A DNA stretch of 23,443 nucleotides from a virus: positions 1 to 23,443 of the IMG/VR virus record IMGVR_UViG_3300042446_000085; one strand, 5' to 3'. A program made the translations under genes and the position numbers. The notes under the pieces are model-generated. The model saw only the letters and a list, made by a program, of their open reading frames with translations. It ran no database searches and had not been told where the DNA came from. How positions within the stretch are numbered: the first letter of the stretch is position 1; every line of letters begins with the position of its first letter. Below, piece by piece: positions 16,559 through 23,386 of this stretch.

Positions 16559-17087
16559 GCTCTATCCTTTATCTTTAGCAATTCTTCTGTTGAAACTTCA
16601 GGCACATAACCTTCTTGGCTAGCATCCTGAAAGTGTCTCTCCAGTGACATTGCAGTGTCCATAATTACTAGATCAAATGTGTTTGCCCTTACTATGACTT
16701 CACTGGGCAACATTCCATAGCGTTTGCTCAGATTATCAATTGTTATGATTAAACTTGATTCGATACTGTTAGGATCTATGGACTCCTGTGTTACTTTCCC
16801 AGCGTTTCTACTACCTTGCCAATAACTTTGGTCATTACATTGGTAGGCAAAACTAATCCGTCCTTGACAACAGGCGCACCCTCTTCATCAAGAACCATAT
16901 CATTTACGGCAGCAATCAATTCACTCATGTCCTCGCCCTTCATCTGTGCCAGACGGATAAACTTGTCCATAGGCTGACGATCCCAGATCCAGAACTCTAG
17001 GGCTTCACCGAACTCTTTAACGACATCCTCGTCTGCGATTTCGATCTTAACTAATTGTGGTTTTGCTGCTAATTGTGTGAGTTTCAT
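16555..17087 (-). CDS. Tail assembly chaperone, -1 frameshift fusion (gpGT-like)
   Basis: The -1 frame is open from the slippery site to a TGA at 16555-16557, with no start of its own needed. It adds 79 residues to the 98-residue G-like protein, giving about 177 residues. The extension reads VTQESIDPNSIESSLIITID, then LSKRYGMLPSEVIVRANTFD and IMDTAMSLERHFQDA, the RYGxLPSEV pattern that is common in T-type chaperone domains. In lambda, gpG and gpGT bind the tape measure and recruit tail-tube subunits without entering the virion; the same role is inferred here. The stop overlaps the ATG of the gp10-like gene, so frameshifted ribosomes could reinitiate there. Confidence 0.85.
16791..17087 (-). 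CDS. Tail assembly chaperone, short form (gpG-like)
   Basis: A 98-residue acidic protein beginning MKLTQLAAKPQLVKIEIADE, with FGEALEFWIWDRQPMDKFIRLA and a C-terminal helix VMTKVIGKVVETLGK. It sits between the tail tube gene and the tape measure, the invariant location of tail chaperones. The stop codon TAA directly follows a lambda-type slippery heptamer, which gives the longer product described above. AAGGA lies seven bases before the ATG, inside the end of the preceding 55-residue gene. Confidence 0.85.
   Translation of the reverse strand: MKLTQLAAKPQLVKIEIADEDVVKEFGEALEFWIWDRQPMDKFIRLAQMKGEDMSELIAAVNDMVLDEEGAPVVKDGLVLPTNVMTKVIGKVVETLGK
16794..16800 (-). promoter_or_regulatory. Programmed -1 frameshift site, GGGAAAG
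   Basis: On the minus strand the zero-frame codons are CTG GGA AAG TAA, so the heptamer is G-GGA-AAG, the same sequence used by the lambda G/T genes. Slipping back one base re-pairs as GGG AAA and continues as GTA ACA CAG. The following -1 frame is open for 79 codons. A weak SD-like AAGG lies about 13 bases upstream of the heptamer; no strong downstream stem was found by eye. Confidence 0.87.
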
Positions 17088-17089
17088 CT

Positions 17090-17257
17090 TTATTCCTTTT
17101 TATCTTTAATGATGTGTAGAACTGCAAGTGCAAACTTGAGCCTACTGTTAATCTTGTCAAGGTCGCCTTGTGCGTGCTTGACTTCAGCAAGAGACTTAGC
17201 AATCTCCGCTTCTAAACTTTTTATCAGATCCTCTTCCGAGAAGTCTCGTAGATCCAT
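17090..17257 (-). CDS. 55-residue charged helical protein
   Basis: A short gene reading MDLRDFSEEDLIKSLEAEIA and ending LHIIKDKKE. It is rich in Leu, Lys, Glu and Asp with heptad-like hydrophobic spacing, so it is probably a small coiled-coil protein. The start is supported by TTAGGAG six bases upstream of the ATG, and the end contains the ribosome site of the next gene, two bases from its ATG. It is the first gene after the intrinsic terminator, just ahead of the tail chaperones. I do not recognise a family; a tail-assembly helper is inferred from position only. Confidence 0.72.
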   Translation of the reverse strand: MDLRDFSEEDLIKSLEAEIAKSLAEVKHAQGDLDKINSRLKFALAVLHIIKDKKE

Positions 17258-17290
17258 ACTAATCTCCTAACTGTATATTTAACGAGAGAT

Positions 17291-17319
17291 AAAAATAGGA
17301 GCAGGTTATGCTCCTATTT
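17291..17319 (-). terminator. Intrinsic terminator after the major tail protein
   Basis: The minus strand forms an 11-bp perfect stem (AAATAGGAGCA paired with TGCTCCTATTT) around a TAACC loop and ends in a run of five T. It begins 18 bases after the tail-tube stop codon. It would limit transcription from the abundant head and tail-tube genes into the less-needed assembly genes, a known strategy in phages; that effect is inferred. Confidence 0.85.
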
Positions 17320-17336
17320 CTTTAGTCTAATTTAAA

Positions 17337-17792
17337 TTAAACTGTGCCGGCAGTTAGGTCACCATTGACACTGATAGTGATTGGTGATACCCATACTGGG
17401 GCTGTTGGATTGACAGTTGGTGCAAGGTTAGTAATAAACCCTGTTCCGCTGACAAACTTGCTACCTGTTGCACGACCGTTGAAATAAACTCGGAAATTTA
17501 CTTCTACTGCATCATTGCTCAGGTCAAACAATCCTGGCACGCCGTTGGTGGCTGCGAAGAATGTTGCACTGTCTAACACTAGGTTAGCTGTGATGCTGTT
17601 GGTTGCAGGTGTTGATACTGCTAATTGCGAGAACACATCTAACTGAGTCCAGTTGAATACGCCCGCTGCGTTGTTGATAGTGACATCCTGTAGAGCAGGA
17701 ACAATGTAACCAGAACTGGTAGTAGAGATACTAGCAGTAGAGATTTGGATTGTTGCGTTGCTTGTAGGAGCACTGACGTTGATGTAAGCCAT
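17337..17792 (-). CDS. Major tail (tube) protein
   Basis: A 151-residue, Ser/Thr/Ala-rich, beta-strand protein beginning MAYINVSAPTSNATIQIS and ending ITISVNGDLTAGTV. It has few charged residues and even beta spacing, typical of the small tail tubes of siphoviruses. Its identification rests mainly on place: after the tail-completion protein, before the terminator and chaperones. The ATG at 17792 is preceded by AAAAGGA with seven bases of spacing. An in-frame ATG at 17837 overlaps the previous gene and lacks a ribosome site, so it was not used. Confidence 0.75.
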   Translation of the reverse strand: MAYINVSAPTSNATIQISTASISTTSSGYIVPALQDVTINNAAGVFNWTQLDVFSQLAVSTPATNSITANLVLDSATFFAATNGVPGLFDLSNDAVEVNFRVYFNGRATGSKFVSGTGFITNLAPTVNPTAPVWVSPITISVNGDLTAGTV

Positions 17793-17805
17793 TGCTTGTT
17801 CCTTT

Positions 17806-18204
17806 TTATGTTGTTGCTTGGTTGATTCGGAATTCAAATGTATAAACTAATACATCTCCATCCTTATCCACTGTGTAATCGCTTTCGCTACCGAAATTGA
17901 CTACATTAATTGTTGTCTTTGCAGATAAAATTCTTGATATGACACTGTCTAACTGACTTGGTGTGTTCTTAGCATCTACTGATAGATAAACTTCTGCAAT
18001 AAGATCATTCTGAAATACTTCATTGCCATTAAGTGTAGGGATCAAAGTTGTTTGTTCCAAACGCTCACGATCAACATAGATCTTCTTCATGTTCTTACGA
18101 TACAGAGGAGTTCCGTTCTGCTCCCAAGGCAATTCTTGACTGACAGCAAACTGTGTAAGTGTGCTGACTGCTGTGGTAATTGCCGATAACAGTTGGGTTC
18201 TCAT
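17806..18204 (-). CDS. Tail completion / tail terminator protein (gpU-like)
   Basis: A 132-residue protein with an N-terminal helix (MRTQLLSAITTAVSTLTQF), a central strand-rich part (KKIYVDRERLEQTTL; LIAEVYLSVDAKN), a helix PSQLDSVISRILSAKT and two closing strands (VLVYTFEFRINQA). This alpha/beta order and length fit the tail-terminator family that caps the tail tube and joins it to the head. It starts immediately after the stop of the head-tail connector and ends 13 bases before the tail-tube ATG. Assignment relies on fold-like pattern and place. Confidence 0.65.
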   Translation of the reverse strand: MRTQLLSAITTAVSTLTQFAVSQELPWEQNGTPLYRKNMKKIYVDRERLEQTTLIPTLNGNEVFQNDLIAEVYLSVDAKNTPSQLDSVISRILSAKTTINVVNFGSESDYTVDKDGDVLVYTFEFRINQATT

Positions 18205-18735
18205 TTATCTAACTCTCACTAAATTGGTTCTAGTTGGTAGTTTTTCAAGTTCAGTGACTGTTCCGTCATTGTTGAAATCATACCATGTTCCATCATCAAT
18301 CAACTCTCTGAACAAGACATCAAACTTGGTTCTATACACGCCTATCTTAACTACTTCTGCATTATCCTGTGCTGAGAAGTCTGCTACCTTAGGCAACAGA
18401 TATTCATACAGAGTAAAATACACACATAGGTCTGTGAAGTCCGCTTGACGACCTAGAATTAAATCAGGGTCAGGAAGCGGAACATCCGGAGTGCTTCGAG
18501 TGTTTGTTGCCCGTCTTTGAGCATCACTAGCTTCAATCGAGTAATAACGCCTCCACCAACTAGTGTTGCGGATCAACTGTAGGATACGACTTGTAGCCTT
18601 GATAGTTAGATCCTCAACTATAGTTTGGTCAGCGATTCCTTCATTGGCCTCAAATAGCCGTTGGTCAGTGCTGGTCACATCCGAGTATTCCGCGAATGCT
18701 ATAACACCTGTTTGTCCTGGGTTAATGAAAGCCAT
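18205..18735 (-). CDS. Head-tail connector protein with EF-hand-like loop
   Basis: A 176-residue protein placed just after the major capsid gene, where siphoviruses encode the gp6-like head-tail adaptor. The centre is helical (VEDLTIKATSRILQLIRNTS; DFTDLCVYFTLYEYLLPKVA), as expected for this family. Residues 153-164 (DFNNDGTVTELE) match the calcium-binding EF-hand loop with D, N, D, T, T and E at positions 1, 3, 5, 7, 9 and 12. Calcium could stabilise the connector ring, but this has not been shown. AGGAG precedes the ATG. Confidence 0.7.
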   Translation of the reverse strand: MAFINPGQTGVIAFAEYSDVTSTDQRLFEANEGIADQTIVEDLTIKATSRILQLIRNTSWWRRYYSIEASDAQRRATNTRSTPDVPLPDPDLILGRQADFTDLCVYFTLYEYLLPKVADFSAQDNAEVVKIGVYRTKFDVLFRELIDDGTWYDFNNDGTVTELEKLPTRTNLVRVR

Positions 18736-18748
18736 TGAAGTCTCCTAA

Positions 18749-19612
18749 TTAGATTGAGCTGTCGAATACTGCGCTTACGCCGTATCCTTCATAGACAACA
18801 CCTGTGCCATACATAGCAGAGCAAACAACATCAGTACCGATAGCACGGGCACGTCTTTGTGTTTCGATCTGAATGTCACGCATTAGACCAAAGCCTAGAG
18901 CGTCGCGGTGGAAAATAGCACCTTGATAGTCGCCAGCAGCGCCGTTAGTAATCAACGGGCAGTTAGCACTTTCAAACACTTGAACACCAAATAAGTTTCC
19001 AACATAACCCATACGTAGGGCTTCGTTAGCAACATCACCATAAGCGCCACCTGTGAAAGCCACAGCGCCTTGAGTTGTCAATGCAGCCTTTAGGTCATAG
19101 GCAATGCTTGGGTGTAGAACAGCTACGATTCCGTCTGTAGGAACAGCAGCAGCCTTCAACTTAGTGATACCTTGCATAACCAATGCAGCAGTAATAGTTG
19201 TAGAACTAGAACCGATCACGTTAGTTGTGAAGTTAGCAAATTGAGCCATTAAGTCTTGGTCAATTTTACGAGCAACTGCTTCACCGAATAAACGGCCTAG
19301 GTCAGCAACCACGTTGCTTGCTGAAGCATTGACAGCTAGGTCAGTAACCATAGTCATCAAACCAACTTGTCCAACGTTGAAAGTAGCAACATCAGTAGAA
19401 ACTGCTGTATTGCTGAAGTCATCACCTTCTGTTAAACTTGCCGCAGTTTGCACTGGGTAAATTGGTACTTGAATTGTTTTGCCTTGTGTAGGGGCTAGAG
19501 AATAGTTCTTAACCAATCCTCTCATGATAGAACGCTCATTAGCTACGAACATTGCCTCTTGGACAATGGTAGGTAATAGGTCGTTTAATGTTACGCTTGT
19601 AGATCCAGCCAT
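18749..19612 (-). CDS. Major capsid protein (HK97-fold)
   Basis: A 287-residue protein starting MAGSTSVTLNDLLPTIVQEA. Features typical of HK97-fold capsids are an N-arm, a strand-loop (GKTIQVPIYPVQTAA), a long spine-like helix region (DLGRLFGEAVARKIDQDLMA), a P-domain segment (DGIVAVLHPSIAYDLKAAL) and a closing strand (GALFHRDALGFGL-like, AIFHRDALGFGLM). There is no N-terminal delta scaffold domain; scaffolding is supplied by the preceding gene. AGGAG lies upstream of the ATG. It would be the most abundant virion protein. Confidence 0.88.
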   Translation of the reverse strand: MAGSTSVTLNDLLPTIVQEAMFVANERSIMRGLVKNYSLAPTQGKTIQVPIYPVQTAASLTEGDDFSNTAVSTDVATFNVGQVGLMTMVTDLAVNASASNVVADLGRLFGEAVARKIDQDLMAQFANFTTNVIGSSSTTITAALVMQGITKLKAAAVPTDGIVAVLHPSIAYDLKAALTTQGAVAFTGGAYGDVANEALRMGYVGNLFGVQVFESANCPLITNGAAGDYQGAIFHRDALGFGLMRDIQIETQRRARAIGTDVVCSAMYGTGVVYEGYGVSAVFDSSI

Positions 19613-19630
19613 AATAATCTCCTGTTAATG

Positions 19631-20299
19631 TTAGGCTATCCCTGCAGACTTTCTATACTCTTGATAGATTTTACGATCTGCTGGGTTTGACATGTTTAAT
19701 TTTGTTATGTCAAATTTCTCTCGTGATTGATTAACATTGCTCTTACTCTGTGTAGTGGCTGGGCCTGCTGATTTAAAGTGCGGGTTGCTGTCTAAGAATT
19801 CTTTAACTAGGTCCTCTACCTTGAAAGGCTGTCCTTTGTCTGAATATCTCACTGTGCCTTTTTCATCTAGCACTTCAACTTCACCCGTTTCACCTAATCT
19901 AAGATTAGACTTTAATAACGCTTGCACCTGCTTGGGATTTACTGCACCTAATTGTGCTGCCGTATTGACCAAGGGCATATCTACAGTGTAAGATTTAATA
20001 ATCTCATCACGCTTGCTTATTTCTGCATCTTTCTTAGCAGCCAGTTCAGCAATGATTTTATCAAAGTCGCCACGCTTCTTTTGAAGCTCTAGCTGTTGCT
20101 GTTCATGTGTTGCTCGTAATTGACGCAGTTCGTCAATATCACCTAGGTCGGCAAGTGTCTTTTCGTACTTCTTCTGGACTGCACCTTTTGTGCGGGCCAT
20201 CATGTTATCGACTTCTTCTTGCGTATAAGTTTTTACTGACTGTGCCTGGATTGTTTCGGAAGACCCAGTATCTTCATTAGCCAATGTATTGTCTGACAT
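19631..20299 (-). CDS. Capsid scaffolding protein
   Basis: A 222-residue, highly charged protein. Residues 25-110 form a long Lys/Glu/Gln-rich coiled coil (EEVDNMMARTKGAVQKKYEK onward). A following segment (LVNTAAQLGAVNPKQVQALL) is conserved in phage scaffolds, and the C-terminal 60 residues are polar with NPADRKIYQEYRKS. It lies between portal and major capsid genes, the normal place for a separate scaffold. It should guide capsid assembly and leave before packaging. AAAGG lies ten bases before the chosen ATG. No protease motif is visible. Confidence 0.8.
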   Translation of the reverse strand: MSDNTLANEDTGSSETIQAQSVKTYTQEEVDNMMARTKGAVQKKYEKTLADLGDIDELRQLRATHEQQQLELQKKRGDFDKIIAELAAKKDAEISKRDEIIKSYTVDMPLVNTAAQLGAVNPKQVQALLKSNLRLGETGEVEVLDEKGTVRYSDKGQPFKVEDLVKEFLDSNPHFKSAGPATTQSKSNVNQSREKFDITKLNMSNPADRKIYQEYRKSAGIA

Positions 20300-20332
20300 C
20301 GTCGCATCGCCTTTATAAGTTAAAGTAGGTTA

Positions 20333-20385
20333 ATGACTCCGGGATGAAGTCATCAGTGTTTCTATTTATTGAATGTGCAATAAAT
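20333..20385 (-). other. Two adjacent inverted repeats in the gap before the scaffold gene
   Basis: In the 88-base gap between the 28-residue gene and the scaffold gene, ATGACT/AGTCAT forms a 6-bp stem with a 9-base loop (20333-20353), and an AT-rich 8-bp stem ATTTATTG/CAATAAAT encloses a 6-base loop (20364-20385). Neither ends in a T-run on the minus strand. They may be RNA structures or chance. Confidence 0.35.
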
Positions 20386-20387
20386 GG

Positions 20388-20474
20388 TTATCGTTTAGGT
20401 GGTTTAGGACGCTTTTTGTTCTTTGCAGTACGCATTCCACGAACTGGTAGGGGGCTGTGTTCTTGTTGTTCCAT
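20388..20474 (-). CDS. 28-residue basic peptide between portal and scaffold
   Basis: A short frame reading MEQQEHSPLPVRGMRTAKNK and ending RPKPPKR. Ten of its 28 residues are Lys or Arg, concentrated in the C-terminal half. AAAGGA lies seven bases before the ATG, better than the ribosome sites of several larger genes here, and the ATG is 17 bases after the portal stop. I do not recognise it. A basic tail could bind DNA, RNA or an acidic partner such as the scaffold; this is inference. A chance ORF of this size is possible, but the ribosome site argues against it. Confidence 0.55.
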   Translation of the reverse strand: MEQQEHSPLPVRGMRTAKNKKRPKPPKR

Positions 20475-20491
20475 TTTGTTTTCCTTTAGGT

Positions 20492-22051
20492 TTAACTTTC
20501 GTACTCTTCCATTGCTTCCCACTTGGCACACCAGAACACTGCACGAACTGGAGCGTCAAACTTGGTGCAATACAATTCACCGGGCTTGTAATATTCACAG
20601 TTACCGCAGTTTTGTCCTGCAGGAACATCTGGGTTATCTGCTGGTTGATATGCTGCTGGCAAGTTAGCGTTGATCTCTTCACCATCAGGATACAGTCTGC
20701 CTGGCTGTGGGTTAGGATCGATGAAAGGCAAGCGAGCCTTTTCTTCGCCCAACATTTCAACTATGTGTTCATCAATGATGCGGAATACAACAGGGTCAGT
20801 GGCTGCTGCCTTGGCCTGCTGTAGGTGTGTAAATTCTCTGTCATCATCCTGGATTGAGAATGTGTCCGGGTACTTGATTTCGCCCATCCATACACGATTC
20901 TGATACTGCCCATACAATTGCCAAATCTGTTCTTCAGCAAGTTCTAGGTTGTCTGCTTTCTCACTTAGTTTTGCACTTAGTAAGTTGAACTCCACTTCCA
21001 TAGCAATGCCGCTTTGCACTTTCTTAACAGTACTGCGAACTCCGCCTGTGAATGAAATGCGATCAATGGCTTCAACCAACTTGTCTATGGTGGTATGAAT
21101 GTTGCCCACGCTGGTTCCACCTGCTTCTAGGTAGTAGGGGTTAAGTCCAGGATCACTGCCTTCTTGCAATTGAATGATAGCACCAGCACCACTTCCTAAC
21201 TGTGCTGTAGGCGGAACCACTAGACTAGGGTGTCCATCTAAGCGGATTGCCTGTTCATTCTCAGAAGTTAAGTTATAGATTTGGCGCTGTAGATCTGAGA
21301 TGTCATTGATATCACTAACGCCAATGTCCTTGGTGATACCACGCTGGTTATAGACCAACACTGCGGGGATCTTGCCCAACTGATTCTCTTCTTCAGTTTC
21401 TAAGTAGGCTTCTTTCTTAACATCATCCATTATCCAAGTCTTGATTGACTCACGGGTCCATTCTTTAATAACTGTCAGCTTGTCAATGACTTCTTCAACA
21501 TACTTAAAATAAACCAACTCATAACGTCCGCTAGGAGTACGCTCCCACTTCCAATCACTTACCACTAAAGGTGTGATAAGATTCACATAGGGGCGCACAC
21601 CAGCAGCCTGCTCTTGTGCTGCTGTGACTAGATCAAAGTTAGGCTTGGCCATAACAACCCAAGCGTGTCCAAATACGCTAGACCAAATGCTGACCTGCTT
21701 CATAAAACTGTCGAAGTCTCTGCCTTCCATGTCAGCATCACGTAAAAAACTTTCAACATCGGGCAAATATTCCCAATCGTTCAAATCACGTTCCGCAGTT
21801 TCACGGAATAAGAAACTTACATAAGTCTGAATAACTGACTGTGCGTGATTGTCTAGGGGTGTGTTGTCAAGGCGTGCGTTGTATTCGTTTTCTGTTTCTA
21901 GAACATACTTGGTCAAGTGTCCTGAACGACGATATTCTTCTCCGCCAACATATGATTCATATAGAAACTGCCAGCGATCTCTGTTTCTCATGTAGAGCCA
22001 GTGCGTTGATGCAAGGGCTGTGTAGTCGTCTAGTAGCGTTTGATTAGCCAT
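20492..22051 (-). CDS. Portal protein with C-terminal four-cysteine domain
   Basis: A 519-residue protein directly after the large terminase, five bases from its stop, where portal genes lie. N-terminal landmarks are WLYMRNRDRWQFLYESYVGG and HAQSVIQTYVSFLFRE; the middle has TPLVVSDWKWERTPSGRYEL, KIPAVLVYNQRG, a DISDLQRQIYNLTSENEQAI stem-like helix, and ISFTGGVRSTVKKVQSG before a long helix. It forms the ring through which DNA is packaged. The last 40 residues carry Cys482, Cys485, Cys495 and Cys508 in a CX2CX9CX12CX2W array, unusual for a portal and suggestive of a zinc or iron-sulphur site. AGGA overlaps the terminase stop upstream. Confidence 0.85.
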   Translation of the reverse strand: MANQTLLDDYTALASTHWLYMRNRDRWQFLYESYVGGEEYRRSGHLTKYVLETENEYNARLDNTPLDNHAQSVIQTYVSFLFRETAERDLNDWEYLPDVESFLRDADMEGRDFDSFMKQVSIWSSVFGHAWVVMAKPNFDLVTAAQEQAAGVRPYVNLITPLVVSDWKWERTPSGRYELVYFKYVEEVIDKLTVIKEWTRESIKTWIMDDVKKEAYLETEEENQLGKIPAVLVYNQRGITKDIGVSDINDISDLQRQIYNLTSENEQAIRLDGHPSLVVPPTAQLGSGAGAIIQLQEGSDPGLNPYYLEAGGTSVGNIHTTIDKLVEAIDRISFTGGVRSTVKKVQSGIAMEVEFNLLSAKLSEKADNLELAEEQIWQLYGQYQNRVWMGEIKYPDTFSIQDDDREFTHLQQAKAAATDPVVFRIIDEHIVEMLGEEKARLPFIDPNPQPGRLYPDGEEINANLPAAYQPADNPDVPAGQNCGNCEYYKPGELYCTKFDAPVRAVFWCAKWEAMEEYES

Positions 22052-22055
22052 GTTA

Positions 22056-23285
22056 TTATCCTATTTTATGTCCCCACTGCCTTACAGGCGGAGTGGTAGT
22101 TGGTTGTCTAATGGGGAACAAATAATCCACCATGTATCTCAGTGAGTCATTAAGGTGATCAAACCCACTGTCTTTATCCGGTATGCTAGTGCCTTCTTTA
22201 TAAGTCTGTTTCTCGAGACACTCGATAGCATATTTACACTTGGGGTCGAAGAACAGTGTAGTAACCCCACTAGAACTTAACAGTTTGGCATTGACAGCGT
22301 TGATTCCGTCGCGGACTGCATTGTGTGCGTGTGGTGCTTTCACTGTGAAACCTGCTGTTCTCAGTATGGTATGATCAGTACGACCACCCGCTGAAGTCTT
22401 ACGCTGTGCTCCTGCTGGGTCAGGGTAGGCTATGATGGTGTGTCCTGGGTAGCGTGTTTTTACTTCTTCTACCAGTTCTTCAGTGTTAGATCCAAATATC
22501 TTAAACTCATCAATGATGTGCATGGTGTTGCCAGTCTTTACACCTAACACTGCTGACATTGGGTCAATGTTAAAATCAACGCCCAGATGCAGTTCTTTAG
22601 GCAGTGGATCAGTGTAGGCTTTTACGTTATGCTTGCGATCAAATGCGTAGAATATCCTGCCCGAGAATGTTTCAAATGTTGCACGAAACTCTTGGTTGAA
22701 TGTGCGAGCATCTAGACTGCGGCGTGCTGCTTCTATTTCAGTTATTGAAACATTGCCGCCTTGCTCTGTAGTGTATTGAAAACTGGCCCACTCATCAGGA
22801 TACTCTTGTGCTAGGTCATATAAGTCTTTGGCCCAGTTCATACCTTTAGGTGTGCCAATAAACAGTGCAGAACCCATCTTGTCTGCTAGCGTGGGTCTAA
22901 GAGTTTCAGTCCAGGCTTCTTCATCAATGTCCGCAAACTCATCCATTACTAGAAAGTCTAAGCCCACACCCCTTAAACTGTCATAGTTGTCCGCACCTTT
23001 AAGACTAATTGTTGAGCCATTCTTCAGTTCGAAACTCATATTAGTTTCATTGATCTTACTGACCCAACGCAGTTCTTGTAATTTCTTACGCAACTTCTTA
23101 AACACAACCATCTTGGCCTGTTTGTATGTAGGATAAACGGCCCAAACTTCCTTGTCAGGCAGTCGTGCTGCCTTGCATAGTTCTCTGATAGCCAAGTGAG
23201 TCTTACCAAAACGGCGGCCAGCAATGACCACTTTGAATCGCTGTGGTGCATCTATAATTTCACGTTGTGGATTACTTAAAGGCAT
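22056..23285 (-). CDS. terL: Terminase large subunit
   Basis: A 409-residue packaging ATPase-nuclease. The Walker A motif AGRRFGKT is at 22-29, Walker B FLVMDE at 111-116, and the coupling motif GTPKG at 144-148. The nuclease domain shows GVDFNIDP (Asp237), a second acidic motif YPDPAG (Asp289), and DHLNDSLRY near the end (Asp376/Asp380). It cuts concatemeric DNA and pumps it through the portal using ATP. The ATG overlaps the stop of the small membrane-peptide gene (TGATG) with no clear ribosome site of its own, so it probably depends on coupled translation. Length is typical of the family. Confidence 0.95.
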   Translation of the reverse strand: MPLSNPQREIIDAPQRFKVVIAGRRFGKTHLAIRELCKAARLPDKEVWAVYPTYKQAKMVVFKKLRKKLQELRWVSKINETNMSFELKNGSTISLKGADNYDSLRGVGLDFLVMDEFADIDEEAWTETLRPTLADKMGSALFIGTPKGMNWAKDLYDLAQEYPDEWASFQYTTEQGGNVSITEIEAARRSLDARTFNQEFRATFETFSGRIFYAFDRKHNVKAYTDPLPKELHLGVDFNIDPMSAVLGVKTGNTMHIIDEFKIFGSNTEELVEEVKTRYPGHTIIAYPDPAGAQRKTSAGGRTDHTILRTAGFTVKAPHAHNAVRDGINAVNAKLLSSSGVTTLFFDPKCKYAIECLEKQTYKEGTSIPDKDSGFDHLNDSLRYMVDYLFPIRQPTTTPPVRQWGHKIG

Positions 23286-23386
23286 CAGTGTGGTCTAAAC
23301 AATTCAATCAGTATGCTGATTACTGTGATGGCAACAAGGAACCAAACAGTTTGATCAACAGAGATCAATGATTGTGCCGCTGTCAT
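23285..23386 (-). CDS. 33-residue single-span membrane peptide upstream of terL
   Basis: A short frame beginning MTAAQSLISVDQTVWFLVAI and ending IELFRPH. Residues about 14-30 form one hydrophobic helix with a short polar N-terminus and a basic C-terminus. GGAG lies nine bases before the ATG. The ATG overlaps the upstream stop (ATGA) and its own stop overlaps the terL ATG (TGATG), so three genes are tightly coupled. I do not recognise a family. A membrane peptide at this place is unexpected; it may be a small holin-like or leader peptide, which is inference. Confidence 0.65.
   Translation of the reverse strand: MTAAQSLISVDQTVWFLVAITVISILIELFRPH

Noticed and set aside
17337-17837. Longer tail-tube protein starting at 17837
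   Set aside because: The extra 15 residues are polar and overlap the previous gene; AAAAGGA directly precedes the ATG at 17792.
20404-20760. 118-residue minus-strand frame overlapping the portal end
   Set aside because: It overlaps the conserved portal C-terminus in another frame, and the 28-residue gene in a third frame has the real ribosome site.
20344-20824. Plus-strand frames of 107 and 133 residues across the portal end
   Set aside because: Antisense to the portal and the gap, with no ribosome site and no recognisable pattern; they are cysteine-rich only because of the opposite-strand codons.
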